Below are positions 1 through 8,592 of a DNA stretch of 64,000 nt, one piece after another. Position 1 is the stretch's first letter. Each line of letters starts with the position of its first letter. Source of the DNA: Flavobacterium branchiicola (lineage in GTDB: Bacteria > Bacteroidota > Bacteroidia > Flavobacteriales > Flavobacteriaceae). A program made the position numbers and the translations under genes. Where the stretch lies: assembly GCF_018383905.1 (NCBI RefSeq), contig NZ_JAGYWA010000005.1:62001-126000 (forward strand), in the 5' to 3' direction. Under the pieces are notes generated by a model. It searched no databases and was not told where the DNA came from. It saw only the letters and a list, made by a program, of their open reading frames with translations.

Positions 1-49
1 CACCCAAAGCTGCGATTATGATTACGATTGTTATAATAGTTTTCTTCAT
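1..49 (-). CDS. Start of an efflux-pump gene, probably RND periplasmic adaptor (partial)
   Basis: Only the first 16 codons are inside the window, read leftwards from an ATG at 49. They give MKKTIITIVIIIAALG, a lysine-rich start followed by a hydrophobic run, as expected for a signal peptide or membrane anchor. The start lies 9 nt after the tolC stop, so it is the third gene of the tetR-tolC operon. In Bacteroidota this position is usually held by the HlyD/AcrA-type periplasmic adaptor of an RND pump. That identity is inferred from position only, since no diagnostic domain is visible. Confidence 0.6.
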   Translation of the reverse strand, partial: MKKTIITIVIIIAALG

Positions 50-58
50 TGTAATTAG

Positions 59-1390
59 TTATTTAATAAGAGTTTTTAGTTCGCCTTTTGATTTGATTAA
101 TGCCACTTCGGCAATTTTATAATTTAATACAGCTCTGGTATAATTATTCTGAGCTTCCTGATGTGCATTTTCTGCATCTAATAAATCGGTTAAAGATGCT
201 AAACCTTGCAGATAGTTATTTTTTGTATCGCTCAAAATTTCACGAGCTAAACGCATATTTTCTTGTTGATTTCCAATAGTCACAAGGTTATTATCAATTT
301 GTGCCATTGCATTTCTATAATCCAGATCAAGAGATAGCTTGGTATCTTTCATATCTTCCTGAAGTGTTCTGATATCTACATCAGCCTGTCTTACTCTTGC
401 ACGAGTTCCAAAACCTGTAAAGATTGGCACACTTAAATTCAATCCGATTCCTGAATAATCTGACCAGTAAACACCTGAAGACGGTTTCGCAAAAAGAGGA
501 AACTCAGGACCCTGACCAATAAAATTATAACCTGCAGTCAAAGAAAGTTTTGGATAATACTCAGCCTGAACTGCTTTCTTTTGAAACACTAATAATTCTT
601 CTTGTTTTTTCAAAAGCAAATATTCAGTTCTGTTTTCAACATTTGGAACTTCTGTTAATGCTGCCGGAACTGCTTCAAATTCTTCTTTAGGGATCACGAT
701 TTGAGTCTCAATCGGCATACCCATATAGAATTTCAATGCATTTTCCTGTAAAGTAATTTGATTTATAACTTGTTGACGGTCTGTATCAATATTTGATAAT
801 TTTACCACGATACGATCTAAATCAATCTTTTTAGCTAAACCATTATCAAATTGTCCTTTTACAATATCATGAACTTTAGTAGTATTTAAGTAAGTACTAT
901 CTAATAATATTAATCTTTCGCGTTGTACATAAACTGAGTAATAATTGTTTGCTACTCTTTCAATTACTTGTTCTTCTGTTAACTGATCGTTTATTTGATA
1001 AAATTCACGTGTAGATTTTGCAGCTCTCAATCCGGTAAAAACAGATTGATCAAACAAAGCTTGTGTCAAATTAACCCCTGCTCCCGATGTCCATTTTTGA
1101 CCAAAAGTTGCCTGAATACTAGTTCCCGGCTGACCAAAAGACCCTCCATCAATTACACTGGTTTGTAAAATTGGATTGTAAGTCAGATTTCCGTTTGCAT
1201 GAATTTGTGGCAAAGCTCTGGAACGAATTTCCTGAATTTGGTATTCGCTGTTTTCAACCTGTAATTTTGCCTTTTTAGCATCGGCTTTATTTTGAAGCGC
1301 ATAATTAAGCGCGTCTTTTAAGGTTAAAGTGACTTGTGCATTGGCTGACAGGCCAAGAGTACACAAAAGTATTACAATTATTTTTTTCAT
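59..1390 (-). CDS. TolC family outer-membrane efflux protein
   Basis: A 443-residue outer-membrane efflux factor, the exit channel of a tripartite pump. It starts with a Sec signal peptide (MKKIIVILLCTLGLSANAQ). The rest has the two-fold helical repeat pattern of OEP/TolC proteins: long heptad-rich helices (for example the segment with LKKQEELLVFQKKAVQAEYYPKLSLTAGYNF) and the terminal helix with ENAHQEAQNNYTRAVLNYKIAEVALIKSKG. Length is normal for the family. It follows the TetR gene by 17 nt and precedes a probable adaptor gene by 9 nt on the same strand, so pump and repressor appear co-transcribed. The substrate cannot be told from the sequence. Confidence 0.93.
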   Translation of the reverse strand: MKKIIVILLCTLGLSANAQVTLTLKDALNYALQNKADAKKAKLQVENSEYQIQEIRSRALPQIHANGNLTYNPILQTSVIDGGSFGQPGTSIQATFGQKWTSGAGVNLTQALFDQSVFTGLRAAKSTREFYQINDQLTEEQVIERVANNYYSVYVQRERLILLDSTYLNTTKVHDIVKGQFDNGLAKKIDLDRIVVKLSNIDTDRQQVINQITLQENALKFYMGMPIETQIVIPKEEFEAVPAALTEVPNVENRTEYLLLKKQEELLVFQKKAVQAEYYPKLSLTAGYNFIGQGPEFPLFAKPSSGVYWSDYSGIGLNLSVPIFTGFGTRARVRQADVDIRTLQEDMKDTKLSLDLDYRNAMAQIDNNLVTIGNQQENMRLAREILSDTKNNYLQGLASLTDLLDAENAHQEAQNNYTRAVLNYKIAEVALIKSKGELKTLIK

Positions 1391-1407
1391 AAATTATAGA
1401 TTGACGA

Positions 1408-2007
1408 TTAAGCGGTAATTTTTTTAAGTTGTTTTTCTAATTCCTTTATTCCTTCTTCAGTTGCCATAGCTCTGGTGTGATATTCAAGAGCTTCTAATTC
1501 TATTTCCTGTGCTTCTTTTTCTGAAATTGTAGTTTCGTTAATATGAAAAATTAAAGTGTAATAAAATTTAACATAGATATCAATATTCAAATCCGGACGA
1601 TACAATCCTTCACGAATTCCTTTTTCTATATTAACTCTAAAATACTGTGTACATTGCTCAATTTCGTATGACAGTACATTTTGATAGATTTCCGGATAAT
1701 GTTTTTTGAGCTGATAAATCGGAGAAGTGTCTATATTGTTTTTAAACATATCACGAAACATTTCTCTAATTTCAAAATTCTCCTGAATTGAATTGTAATC
1801 TTTGGCCACAATAGTTCGAATTATCTCGTGCACTTGCTTGTGAACCATTGAAGTACTTTCTTCAATTAAAACTTCTTTATTGCAGAAATATTTGTAAATC
1901 GTTTTTTTCGATATACACATTTCTCCTGCAATATCATCCATTGTAACACTTTTAAAACCGAGCTTTAAAAACAACTCGCTCGCTTTTGATATGATTTTAT
2001 CTTTCAT
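1408..2007 (-). CDS. TetR/AcrR family transcriptional repressor
   Basis: A 199-residue regulator with an N-terminal TetR helix-turn-helix (residues about 3-50: ASELFLKLGFKSVTMDDIAGEMCISKKTIYKYFCNKEVL) and a divergent ligand-binding C-terminal half. The frame is open upstream to a TTG at 2031, but that TTG is part of the -7 box TATATTTG (2036-2029), so the ATG at 2007 is chosen. It heads an operon with tolC and an adaptor gene. A 28-bp inverted repeat overlaps its own promoter and recurs twice at the yceI promoter, suggesting autoregulation and a small local regulon. The inducing ligand is unknown. Confidence 0.93.
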   Translation of the reverse strand: MKDKIISKASELFLKLGFKSVTMDDIAGEMCISKKTIYKYFCNKEVLIEESTSMVHKQVHEIIRTIVAKDYNSIQENFEIREMFRDMFKNNIDTSPIYQLKKHYPEIYQNVLSYEIEQCTQYFRVNIEKGIREGLYRPDLNIDIYVKFYYTLIFHINETTISEKEAQEIELEALEYHTRAMATEEGIKELEKQLKKITA

Positions 2008-2028
2008 TTTGACTTTCCAATTGTATTG

Positions 2029-2068
2029 CAAATATACTTCGGAAACTAAAAGCTAAAAAATAGTTTCC
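2029..2068 (-). promoter_or_regulatory. Promoter and TetR-type operator of the tetR-tolC operon
   Basis: On the minus strand a -7 box TATATTTG lies at 2036-2029. Just 4 nt upstream of it is an inverted repeat with 7-bp arms GGAAACT (2041-2047) and AGTTTCC (2062-2068) around a 14-nt spacer; the arms extend one base inwards (A/T). The repeat covers the expected -33 region, so a bound repressor would block RNA polymerase. Assignment to the adjacent TetR protein is inference. Confidence 0.75.
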
Positions 2069-2114
2069 ACTATATTTGTAATAATTTTACATTAACTTAT
2101 TCATTCTTTAAGAT

Positions 2115-2636
2115 TTATATGCTAAATTCTAAATTTGCAATAAGCTTAATATCTCTTCCAAGTGCCAAGCCTCCGTTGTGATGAAATGAATTGTAGTCTA
2201 AACCAAAATCCTGACGTTTAATATCTCCTTTAATTTCAAAAGCCACTTTTCTTTCTCCGTTGTAAGTATTAACCCCAATAAATTCGGCATCAAGTTCCAC
2301 CACTTTGGTAACATCTTTAATTGTTAAATCACCTTTAAAAAAATTGATATTATTATTGATTTTTTGAAAAGAAGTCGATTTAAAACTAATAATCGGATGC
2401 TCATTTACATCAAAAAAGTCCTGAAGTTGTAAATTAGTATCTACTTGCTGAAAACTGTCAATCTTATTATTGATATCTAAAGAAAATTCTACAGACGCAT
2501 CTTCAATTTCATTGTCTTCTATGTTTACATAACCACCAAATTTATTAGTAGTTCCTCCCATATAAGCAATTATAGAATGTCGCATTTTAATTAAAACATC
2601 TGATTGACTAGAATTTAAAGTCCATGTTGTTTTCAT
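2115..2636 (-). CDS. YceI family protein
   Basis: A 173-residue YceI-like protein: a lipocalin-like beta-barrel that in characterised members binds an isoprenoid chain. The sequence shows the family order: WTLNSSQSDVLIKMRHS, then FGGYVNIEDNEIEDASVEFSLDINNKID, HPIISFKSTSF and GDLTIKDVTKVVELDAEF, ending RQDFGLDYN. There is no signal peptide, so this is a cytoplasmic-looking member. A second ATG lies 6 nt upstream (2642) and could be used instead. The gene has its own promoter flanked by two copies of the repeat found at the tetR promoter, so it is probably controlled with the efflux operon. Its role there is unknown. Confidence 0.9.
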   Translation of the reverse strand: MKTTWTLNSSQSDVLIKMRHSIIAYMGGTTNKFGGYVNIEDNEIEDASVEFSLDINNKIDSFQQVDTNLQLQDFFDVNEHPIISFKSTSFQKINNNINFFKGDLTIKDVTKVVELDAEFIGVNTYNGERKVAFEIKGDIKRQDFGLDYNSFHHNGGLALGRDIKLIANLEFSI

Positions 2637-2681
2637 AAGCATTTGATTTTATTGAGTTTATAAATTCTCGAAATCTTTCAC

Positions 2682-2760
2682 GGAAACTATTATAGTGTTT
2701 ACAGTTTCCGTTTAACGGTGCAAATATAGACAGGAAACTCAGAATACCAAAAAAGTTTCC
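2682..2760 (-). promoter_or_regulatory. Double operator and promoter of yceI
   Basis: Two inverted repeats GGAAACT-N14-AGTTTCC lie at 2682-2709 and 2733-2760. Between them on the minus strand is a -7 box TATATTTG (2728-2721). The upstream repeat ends 4 nt from the -7 box, exactly the spacing seen at the tetR promoter, and its spacer covers the -33 region. The downstream repeat lies just past the expected transcription start. Two sites straddling one promoter fit strong repression by the neighbouring TetR protein. Confidence 0.75.
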
Positions 2761-2870
2761 AAGTTTTTTTTAAAATATTTTAACCGATTAAAAATGAGAG
2801 TTCTCTAAACTATTTATTAAATCATTATCAGCATTTAACTTTTAAGAAGGAATTATTCATAATTGAATTG

Positions 2871-2878
2871 TATCTTTG
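2871..2878 (+). promoter_or_regulatory. -7 promoter box of the polyprenyl synthase gene
   Basis: TATCTTTG matches the Bacteroidota -7 consensus TAnnTTTG and lies 26 nt before the ATG at 2905. It sits inside the longer open frame that begins at TTG 2863, which argues against that upstream start. No clear -33 element is seen. Confidence 0.6.
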
Positions 2879-2904
2879 AGCCTCATAAATCAGAATTTCA
2901 TTTT

Positions 2905-3879
2905 ATGCACGATATTAGTCAGTACCAGGATTTTTTTATTACTTATTTAAAAAAACAAAGCATACGAAAAGAACCTAAAAACCTTTACGAACCAATTGAA
3001 TACATTTTAGGACTTGGAGGAAAAAGAATGCGTCCGGTACTAACTTTAATGGCTGCAGAGGTTTTTGACACCGATTATAGTACAGCACTTCCCGCAGCAA
3101 TGGCTGTTGAAGTTTTTCATAATTTTTCGCTTGTTCACGACGATATTATGGACGACGCACCTTTGCGAAGAGGAGAAGTTACCGTTCATGAAAAATGGAA
3201 TATTAATACCGGAATTTTGTCTGGCGACGCTATGCTGATTCTTGCTTATCAATATTTTGAGCAATATGAGCCGGCTGTATTTAGAGATTTAGCCAAGTTA
3301 TTCAGTAAAACTGCGCTTGAAGTTTGCGAAGGCCAACAATGGGATGTTGATTTTGAAGAAAGAAACAATGTTACCATTCCGGAATATCTAAAAATGATTG
3401 AATATAAAACAGCCGTTTTAGTTGCAGCAGCCATGAAAATGGGTGCTATTGTAGCCAAAACAACTGAAAAAGAAGCTGATTTAATCTATGATTTTGGACT
3501 AAATTTAGGATTAGCTTTCCAATTGCAAGATGATTATCTGGACGCTTTTGGTGATCCGGAAACTTTTGGAAAACAAGTTGGCGGCGACATTATTGAAAAC
3601 AAAAAAACGTATTTATATCTAAAAGCATTAGAATTTTCAACTCCTGAAAAAGCTACAGAATTAGAAAAATTATTCCGCTTGCAATTAGACGATAATTCTG
3701 AAAAAATAGAAACTGCCAAAGCCATTTTTAACGAATCAGGCGCTTCAAAAGCGACGCAAGACGCGATTGAAATGTATACTTTTAAAGCATTTGAAACTTT
3801 AGAAAAAATGGAAATTAATACTGAAAAGAAAAGTATTCTAAGGACTTTTGGCGAAAATTTAATGGGAAGAAAAGTTTAA
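2905..3879 (+). CDS. Polyprenyl synthetase (trans-isoprenyl diphosphate synthase)
   Basis: A 324-residue enzyme that condenses isopentenyl diphosphate with allylic diphosphates to make a linear polyprenyl diphosphate. Both aspartate-rich motifs are present: the first, LVHDDIMDDAPLRRG, with D79, D80, D83 and D84; the second, LQDDYLDAFGD, with D209, D210 and D213. The GGKRMRP substrate-binding motif lies near residue 37. Chain length cannot be fixed from the sequence; C20 or longer, feeding menaquinone or carotenoid synthesis, is likely. The ATG at 2905 is chosen because the longer frame starts inside a promoter box. It stands alone, with a CAAT/ATTG-rich spacer after it. Confidence 0.95.
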   Translation: MHDISQYQDFFITYLKKQSIRKEPKNLYEPIEYILGLGGKRMRPVLTLMAAEVFDTDYSTALPAAMAVEVFHNFSLVHDDIMDDAPLRRGEVTVHEKWNINTGILSGDAMLILAYQYFEQYEPAVFRDLAKLFSKTALEVCEGQQWDVDFEERNNVTIPEYLKMIEYKTAVLVAAAMKMGAIVAKTTEKEADLIYDFGLNLGLAFQLQDDYLDAFGDPETFGKQVGGDIIENKKTYLYLKALEFSTPEKATELEKLFRLQLDDNSEKIETAKAIFNESGASKATQDAIEMYTFKAFETLEKMEINTEKKSILRTFGENLMGRKV

Positions 3880-3889
3880 AAAAACACGA

Positions 3890-4030
3890 TAACAATGTCA
3901 ATGACAATATCAAAAATCAATCAAAATTGAAATACCTTAATTTAATTTTGAAATTGAAATTGTTTTTTTTTAATTGTTATTGCCATTGATATTGATTTTT
4001 AATATTGAAATTGATTTTTGAAATTGAACA
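3890..4030. repeat. CAAT/ATTG-rich spacer with an imperfect inverted repeat
   Basis: This spacer is built from runs of TCAAT, CAATA, ATTGA and GAAATTG. A core near 3905-3922 is nearly complementary to one near 3993-4010 (about 17 of 18 bases), so a long weak hairpin could form between the synthase gene and the next gene. Low complexity may explain much of the match. No coding capacity is seen. Confidence 0.35.
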
Positions 4031-4033
4031 ATT

Positions 4034-4387
4034 ATGTTTGTAGCACCAATTAATACCGAAGCTTTATTAGCGCAAGCACAAGCGGAGACTTTGTATTTAA
4101 GTCTGATTGAGCAAATTAATAAAGATTTCAATTTGGCCAACGAAGGAATCGATTTCCCTTTAAGCATTTCGCCCGACGAATTAAAAATTCAGCTGCACGA
4201 AAAAATCTACCGAATGATTCAGTATAAATTTGCTGAATATTTAAACCTCCTTTACATTATTGACGTTCCCGAAAATGACATCAAACAACTCGACGGATCG
4301 GATTTAGTGATTCTTGCCGAACAAGTTGCTTTTTTGATTTTAAGAAGAGAATGGCAAAAGGTTTGGTTTAGAAATTATTACAAGTAA
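4034..4387 (+). CDS. Conserved hypothetical protein
   Basis: A 117-residue soluble, mostly helical protein of no function I recognise. It opens MFVAPINTEALLAQAQAETLYLSLIEQINKDF and contains a leucine- and isoleucine-rich stretch EYLNLLYIIDVPENDIKQL, then ends in an arginine- and tryptophan-rich tail (LRREWQKVWFRNYYK). There is no signal peptide or transmembrane helix. The start ATG follows an AT-rich leader. It lies about 150 nt downstream of the polyprenyl synthase on the same strand, which may mean co-transcription. Codon use matches its neighbours, so I take it as a real gene, but its role cannot be inferred. Confidence 0.7.
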   Translation: MFVAPINTEALLAQAQAETLYLSLIEQINKDFNLANEGIDFPLSISPDELKIQLHEKIYRMIQYKFAEYLNLLYIIDVPENDIKQLDGSDLVILAEQVAFLILRREWQKVWFRNYYK

Positions 4388-4416
4388 AGGTTCTGAGGTA
4401 CTAAGATGCTAAGGTT

Positions 4417-4980
4417 CTAAGTTTTTTTTTCATTGGGACGAACTATATTGTGCAATTTATCTAACTCTGTCCATAGCCCAAAATACTGGGTATCAATTTT
4501 ACTTCCGATAATTTGAAAACGACCGCATTTAAAACAGATTTTTGCTATTCCAATCGTTTTTTCTTTCTTTTTAAAAATGAAGATATCACGATACTCTGCG
4601 ACGCATGCATATCCGTCCATTTGTAAAGAATCTTGTACGCTGAATATATTTTCAATTTCCTTTTGCTGTTTAATTGTAAGATCAGATTTCTTATAATTAT
4701 GACTTAGTAAAATTTCTTCAAAATCCTTAGGAATGCTATCAGGGAAATACCCCATAAATAAACCTTCAAACTCTTGATGCTTTTTTGACTTTCTACTTTT
4801 TTCCTCAAAATTAATTATGCTTTCAAGAGTATAATTCACATAATAATGATCAATTTCATCAGAATCAAAAAAAGGTCGCAATTCTTTTTTCGCAACCTTT
4901 TCATTGTTAACATCTAATTTCTTTGAATTATTACAGCTTAAAATTATAATTGCTGTAAATACAAAAATAAATTTCTTCAA
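4417..4980 (-). CDS. Hypothetical lipoprotein
   Basis: A 187-residue putative lipoprotein. The N-terminus MKKFIFVFTAIIILSCNNSKK is a lipoprotein signal with the lipobox LSC, so Cys16 would be lipidated. The mature part is charged and shows no family I recognise; two cysteines occur close together near residue 150 (KICFKCGRF). It is convergent with the hypothetical gene ending at 4387 and has no operon partner. Function unknown. Confidence 0.72.
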   Translation of the reverse strand: MKKFIFVFTAIIILSCNNSKKLDVNNEKVAKKELRPFFDSDEIDHYYVNYTLESIINFEEKSRKSKKHQEFEGLFMGYFPDSIPKDFEEILLSHNYKKSDLTIKQQKEIENIFSVQDSLQMDGYACVAEYRDIFIFKKKEKTIGIAKICFKCGRFQIIGSKIDTQYFGLWTELDKLHNIVRPNEKKT

Positions 4981-5004
4981 ATTTCTACATTTTAAAAACC
5001 TTAG

Positions 5005-5020
5005 TCCCGAAGCTTCGGGA
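5005..5020. repeat. 16-bp perfect palindrome
   Basis: TCCCGAAGCTTCGGGA is fully self-complementary, between the lipoprotein gene and the barrel gene. It is followed by CTTAGAAACTTAGAAA (about 5033-5048), resembling the CTAAGGTTCTAAG words at 4388-4420. It could form a short cruciform or part of a terminator, though no T run follows directly. Confidence 0.4.
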
Positions 5021-5043
5021 TACTATCTCAGCAACTTAGAAAC

Positions 5044-5610
5044 TTAGAAATAAACCCTCACAAAAGGCATAAATCCAGATCCGTATAAGCTTTTATTAGG
5101 ATTGTACAAAACATCGTAACGCGCACCAACAGTAACATTCTTTGTCCTATAACCTGCCCCAAGATACAAAGCTGTATTCCAATAACTATCTGAATACGGA
5201 GGATAATAATTTTGATAAACATCATATCTTGCTTCATATTGAGTATCAACTCTTACTTGTTCTAATTCCGCAGACAACTGGATTTCCGGAATTGGATTTA
5301 CTAAAGTTATAAGACTTCCTCCCCAAACGAAAGATTCGTAATAATTTTTTTGATATAAATAACCAAACTGCAGACCTGCTCCAACAGCTACAATTTCATT
5401 AACATTATAAATAGCACTCGGCATAACCGAAATATTGGTATACCCGGAACCGAAACCTAATCCGAGTCCACCACCAAATTGTACTTTGTCCCAAAAATGA
5501 TTGCTATTGTCAATTACGTATTTTTGCTGTGCATTTCCAGAGTTGGAAAATAAGAGAAGCGAAATCACAAAAAAAGAACTGAAAACGATTGAAATTTGAT
5601 TTTTACTCAT
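5044..5610 (-). CDS. Outer-membrane beta-barrel hypothetical protein
   Basis: A 188-residue secreted protein with a signal peptide (about residues 1-28, MSKNQISIVFSS...NSGNAQ). The mature chain alternates hydrophobic and aromatic residues with glycines (VQFGGGLGLGFGSGYTNISVMPS, ALYLGAGYRTKNVTVGARYDV) and ends in an aromatic residue (FVRVYF), the pattern of a small outer-membrane beta-barrel of about eight strands. It is transcribed divergently from sucA. No enzymatic motif is visible and the function is unknown. Confidence 0.75.
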   Translation of the reverse strand: MSKNQISIVFSSFFVISLLLFSNSGNAQQKYVIDNSNHFWDKVQFGGGLGLGFGSGYTNISVMPSAIYNVNEIVAVGAGLQFGYLYQKNYYESFVWGGSLITLVNPIPEIQLSAELEQVRVDTQYEARYDVYQNYYPPYSDSYWNTALYLGAGYRTKNVTVGARYDVLYNPNKSLYGSGFMPFVRVYF

Positions 5611-5682
5611 AGTTAACGTTTATTTTAACAAATTTTTACGTAAAAGTACGTAAAAAAAGGATTTAAATAAAGGCGATTGTTG

Positions 5683-5690
5683 TACTTTTG
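5683..5690 (+). promoter_or_regulatory. -7 promoter box of sucA
   Basis: TACTTTTG fits TAnnTTTG and lies 36 nt upstream of the sucA ATG at 5727. It shows that the extra N-terminal codons from 5688 are leader and not protein. No convincing -33 element is visible. Confidence 0.6.
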
Positions 5691-5726
5691 CGATTCTATT
5701 TAACAAAAAGTATATTCACTAATATT

Positions 5727-8501
5727 ATGGATAGGTTTTCATTTTTAAATGCAGCGCATACAGAGTTTTTTGCACAATTATACGATCAATATTTAGTAAA
5801 CCCAGACAGCGTTGAGCCTAGCTGGAGAAGTTTCTTTCAAGGTTTTGACTTTGGACAAACAACTTATAATGACGAAAATCCGGTGCAAACGATCGTTGAG
5901 TACGTGACTAGCCCAAGCACAGACGACAGTCAGGTTTCAGAAAAACTAAAGAAAGAATTCAACGTTTTAAAATTAATTGACGGATACCGTACTCGCGGGC
6001 ATTTGTTTACTAAAACAAACCCTGTTCGTGACCGTAGGCAATCTTCGCCAACTTTAGAAATCGAAAACTTCGGATTATCAGCTGCTGATCTTTCAACTGT
6101 TTTTGATGCTGCACAGACAATTGGAATGGTACCTTCTTCTTTACAAGATATTGTAAATCGTCTTAAAGCTATTTACTGTCAACATATCGGTATTGAATAT
6201 ATGTACATCAGAAATCCTGGCGTTGTAAAATGGATTCAGGATAAATTAGCTGTTAATCATAATCAGCCAAATTTTTCTACAGACGAAAAGAAAACAATCT
6301 TAAATAAATTAAACGAAGCTGTATCTTTTGAAAACTTCCTTCATACTAAATATGTTGGACAAAAACGTTTCTCATTAGAAGGTGGAGAATCAATCATCCC
6401 GGCTCTTGATGCTTTAATCGAACAAGCTGCTGAAAAAGGTGTTGAACAATTCGTAATGGGAATGGCTCACCGTGGTCGTTTGAACGTTTTGGCAAACATC
6501 TTCGGAAAATCTACTCAGGATATCTTTGGTGAATTTGACGGTAAAGATTACGATCAGGAATATTTTGATGGTGATGTAAAATACCACTTAGGTCTTACGG
6601 CTGACAAAAAAACAAGATCTGGAAAAAGCATCAACATCAATTTAGCACCAAACCCTTCTCACTTAGAAACTGTTGGAGCTGTTATTGAAGGAATTACCAG
6701 AGCAAAACAAGATAAATATTACAATGACGATTTCTCTAAAGTATTGCCAATCGCAGTACACGGAGATGCTGCAATCGCAGGTCAGGGTATCCTATACGAA
6801 ATCATTCAGATGGCTCAGCTTGATGGTTACAAAACTGGAGGAACTATCCATATTGTAATTAACAATCAGGTTGGATTTACAACAAACTACTTAGACGCTC
6901 GTTCATCAACTTACTGTACAGACGTTGCCAAAGTAACACTTTCACCAGTATTACACGTAAATGCTGATGATGCTGAAGCTGTTGTACACGCTGTATCTTT
7001 TGCATTAGATTACAGAATGCAGTTTGGACGTGACGTATTTATCGATTTATTAGGATACAGAAAATACGGTCACAACGAAGGTGATGAACCTCGTTTCACT
7101 CAACCGGTTTTATATAAAATCATTGCTAAACATAAAAACCCAAGAGACATCTACGCAGAGAAATTACTTTCTGATGGCGTAATCGATGCATCTTATGTAA
7201 ATGGTTTAGAAAAACAATACAAATCTGCTTTAGAGGAAAACTTAGAAGCTTCCCGTAAAAAAGATTTAACAATCATTACTCCATTCATGAAAAACGAATG
7301 GGAAGGATTTGTTCAGGTAACAGATACACAAATGTTGGAGAAAGTAGACACTACTTTTGACAAAAAAGGATTGGATTCTATCATTAATACAATCTCTACA
7401 TTACCATCAGACAAGAAATTCATCAGTAAAATTTCTAAAATTGTTACGGATAGAAAAACAGGATACGATAATAACACAATTGACTGGGGAACTGCAGAAG
7501 CATTAGCTTACGGTTCACTTTTAACAGAAGGATTTGATATTCGTATTTCTGGACAGGACGTAGAAAGAGGAACTTTCTCTCACCGTCATGCCGTAGTTAA
7601 AGTAGAAGATTCTGAAGAAGAAGTAATTCTTTTAAATGGAATTGAAAACAAAAAAGGAAAATTTGGCGTATTCAATTCACTTTTATCTGAATATGGTGTT
7701 CTTGGTTTTGATTACGGATATGCATTAGCAAACCCGAAAGCTTTAACAATCTGGGAAGCACAATTTGGAGATTTCTCTAATGGAGCTCAGATTATGATTG
7801 ACCAGTACATTTCTTGTGGAGAAGACAAATGGAACAACCAAAATGGTATTGTTTTATTATTACCTCACGGATATGAAGGACAAGGAGCAGAACACTCTTC
7901 TGCAAGAATGGAGCGTTACTTACAACTTTGTGCAAGACATAATATGTATGTTGCAGATTGTACAACACCAGCCAACTTCTTCCACTTGTTAAGAAGACAA
8001 ATGAAAACAAACTTCCGTAAACCTCTAGTAGTTTTCTCTCCAAAAAGTTTATTACGTGATCCAAGATGCGTATCAACAGCTGAAGAGCTTGCAACCGGAA
8101 GTTTCCAGGAAACAATTGACGACAATACTGTAGATAAGAAAAAAGTAAAAACTTTAGTTTTTGTTACTGGTAAATTCTACTACGATATTGTTGCAGAAAG
8201 AGAAAACAACGGAAGAAATGACGTTGCTGTTGTTCGTATCGAACAATTATTCCCTTTCCCAATTGAGCAAATCAAAGCAATCATTGCACAATATCCAAAT
8301 GCTGATGATTATGTTTGGGCTCAGGAAGAACCTAAAAATATGGGAGCTTACAGCTTTATGTTAATGAACTTTGATCTTGTAAAATGGAGATTAGCTTCGT
8401 TAAAAGCTTATGCAGCACCAGCATCAGGAAGTTACACACGTGCAAAACGTCGTCATGCAGATGCAATTAGAATGGTATTCGATAAAAACTTATTTAGATA
8501 A
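5727..8501 (+). CDS. sucA: 2-oxoglutarate dehydrogenase E1 component
   Basis: A 924-residue thiamine-diphosphate enzyme of the TCA cycle that decarboxylates 2-oxoglutarate and passes the succinyl group to the lipoyl arm of E2. It has the N-terminal E2-binding segment (FLNAAHTEFFAQLYDQYLVNPDSVEPSWRSFFQGF), the GMAHRGRLNVLAN motif near residue 248, the cofactor-binding GDAAIAGQG near 345, GHNEGDEPRF near 448, and the C-terminal transketolase-like half with HGYEGQGAEHSSARMERYLQL. Length is usual. The ATG at 5727 gives the standard MDRFSFLNAAH start. sucB follows 91 nt downstream, so the two form an operon. Confidence 0.97.
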   Translation: MDRFSFLNAAHTEFFAQLYDQYLVNPDSVEPSWRSFFQGFDFGQTTYNDENPVQTIVEYVTSPSTDDSQVSEKLKKEFNVLKLIDGYRTRGHLFTKTNPVRDRRQSSPTLEIENFGLSAADLSTVFDAAQTIGMVPSSLQDIVNRLKAIYCQHIGIEYMYIRNPGVVKWIQDKLAVNHNQPNFSTDEKKTILNKLNEAVSFENFLHTKYVGQKRFSLEGGESIIPALDALIEQAAEKGVEQFVMGMAHRGRLNVLANIFGKSTQDIFGEFDGKDYDQEYFDGDVKYHLGLTADKKTRSGKSININLAPNPSHLETVGAVIEGITRAKQDKYYNDDFSKVLPIAVHGDAAIAGQGILYEIIQMAQLDGYKTGGTIHIVINNQVGFTTNYLDARSSTYCTDVAKVTLSPVLHVNADDAEAVVHAVSFALDYRMQFGRDVFIDLLGYRKYGHNEGDEPRFTQPVLYKIIAKHKNPRDIYAEKLLSDGVIDASYVNGLEKQYKSALEENLEASRKKDLTIITPFMKNEWEGFVQVTDTQMLEKVDTTFDKKGLDSIINTISTLPSDKKFISKISKIVTDRKTGYDNNTIDWGTAEALAYGSLLTEGFDIRISGQDVERGTFSHRHAVVKVEDSEEEVILLNGIENKKGKFGVFNSLLSEYGVLGFDYGYALANPKALTIWEAQFGDFSNGAQIMIDQYISCGEDKWNNQNGIVLLLPHGYEGQGAEHSSARMERYLQLCARHNMYVADCTTPANFFHLLRRQMKTNFRKPLVVFSPKSLLRDPRCVSTAEELATGSFQETIDDNTVDKKKVKTLVFVTGKFYYDIVAERENNGRNDVAVVRIEQLFPFPIEQIKAIIAQYPNADDYVWAQEEPKNMGAYSFMLMNFDLVKWRLASLKAYAAPASGSYTRAKRRHADAIRMVFDKNLFR

Positions 8502-8509
8502 AAAAATGT

Positions 8510-8565
8510 TTCAAGTTTCATGTTTCAAGTTTCAAGTTTAACAACCTGAAATCTGAAGTCTGAAA
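8510..8565. repeat. GTTTCAAGTTTCA-type spacer repeat
   Basis: The sucA-sucB spacer contains GTTTCAAGTTTCATGTTTCAAG followed by CTGAAATCTGAAGTCTGAAAC-like words (split here to stay brief). Related wording occurs at 25190-25250 and in opposite orientation at 46246-46270. It looks like a genus-wide spacer repeat and carries no reading frame. Confidence 0.45.
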
Positions 8566-8592
8566 CCATAAAAACCTTAAACAAAAACAAAG

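Noticed and set aside
2071..2078. A forward TATATTTG box between tetR and yceI
   Set aside because: It would drive transcription against yceI with no gene downstream on that strand for over 800 nt, so it is probably a side effect of AT-rich sequence.
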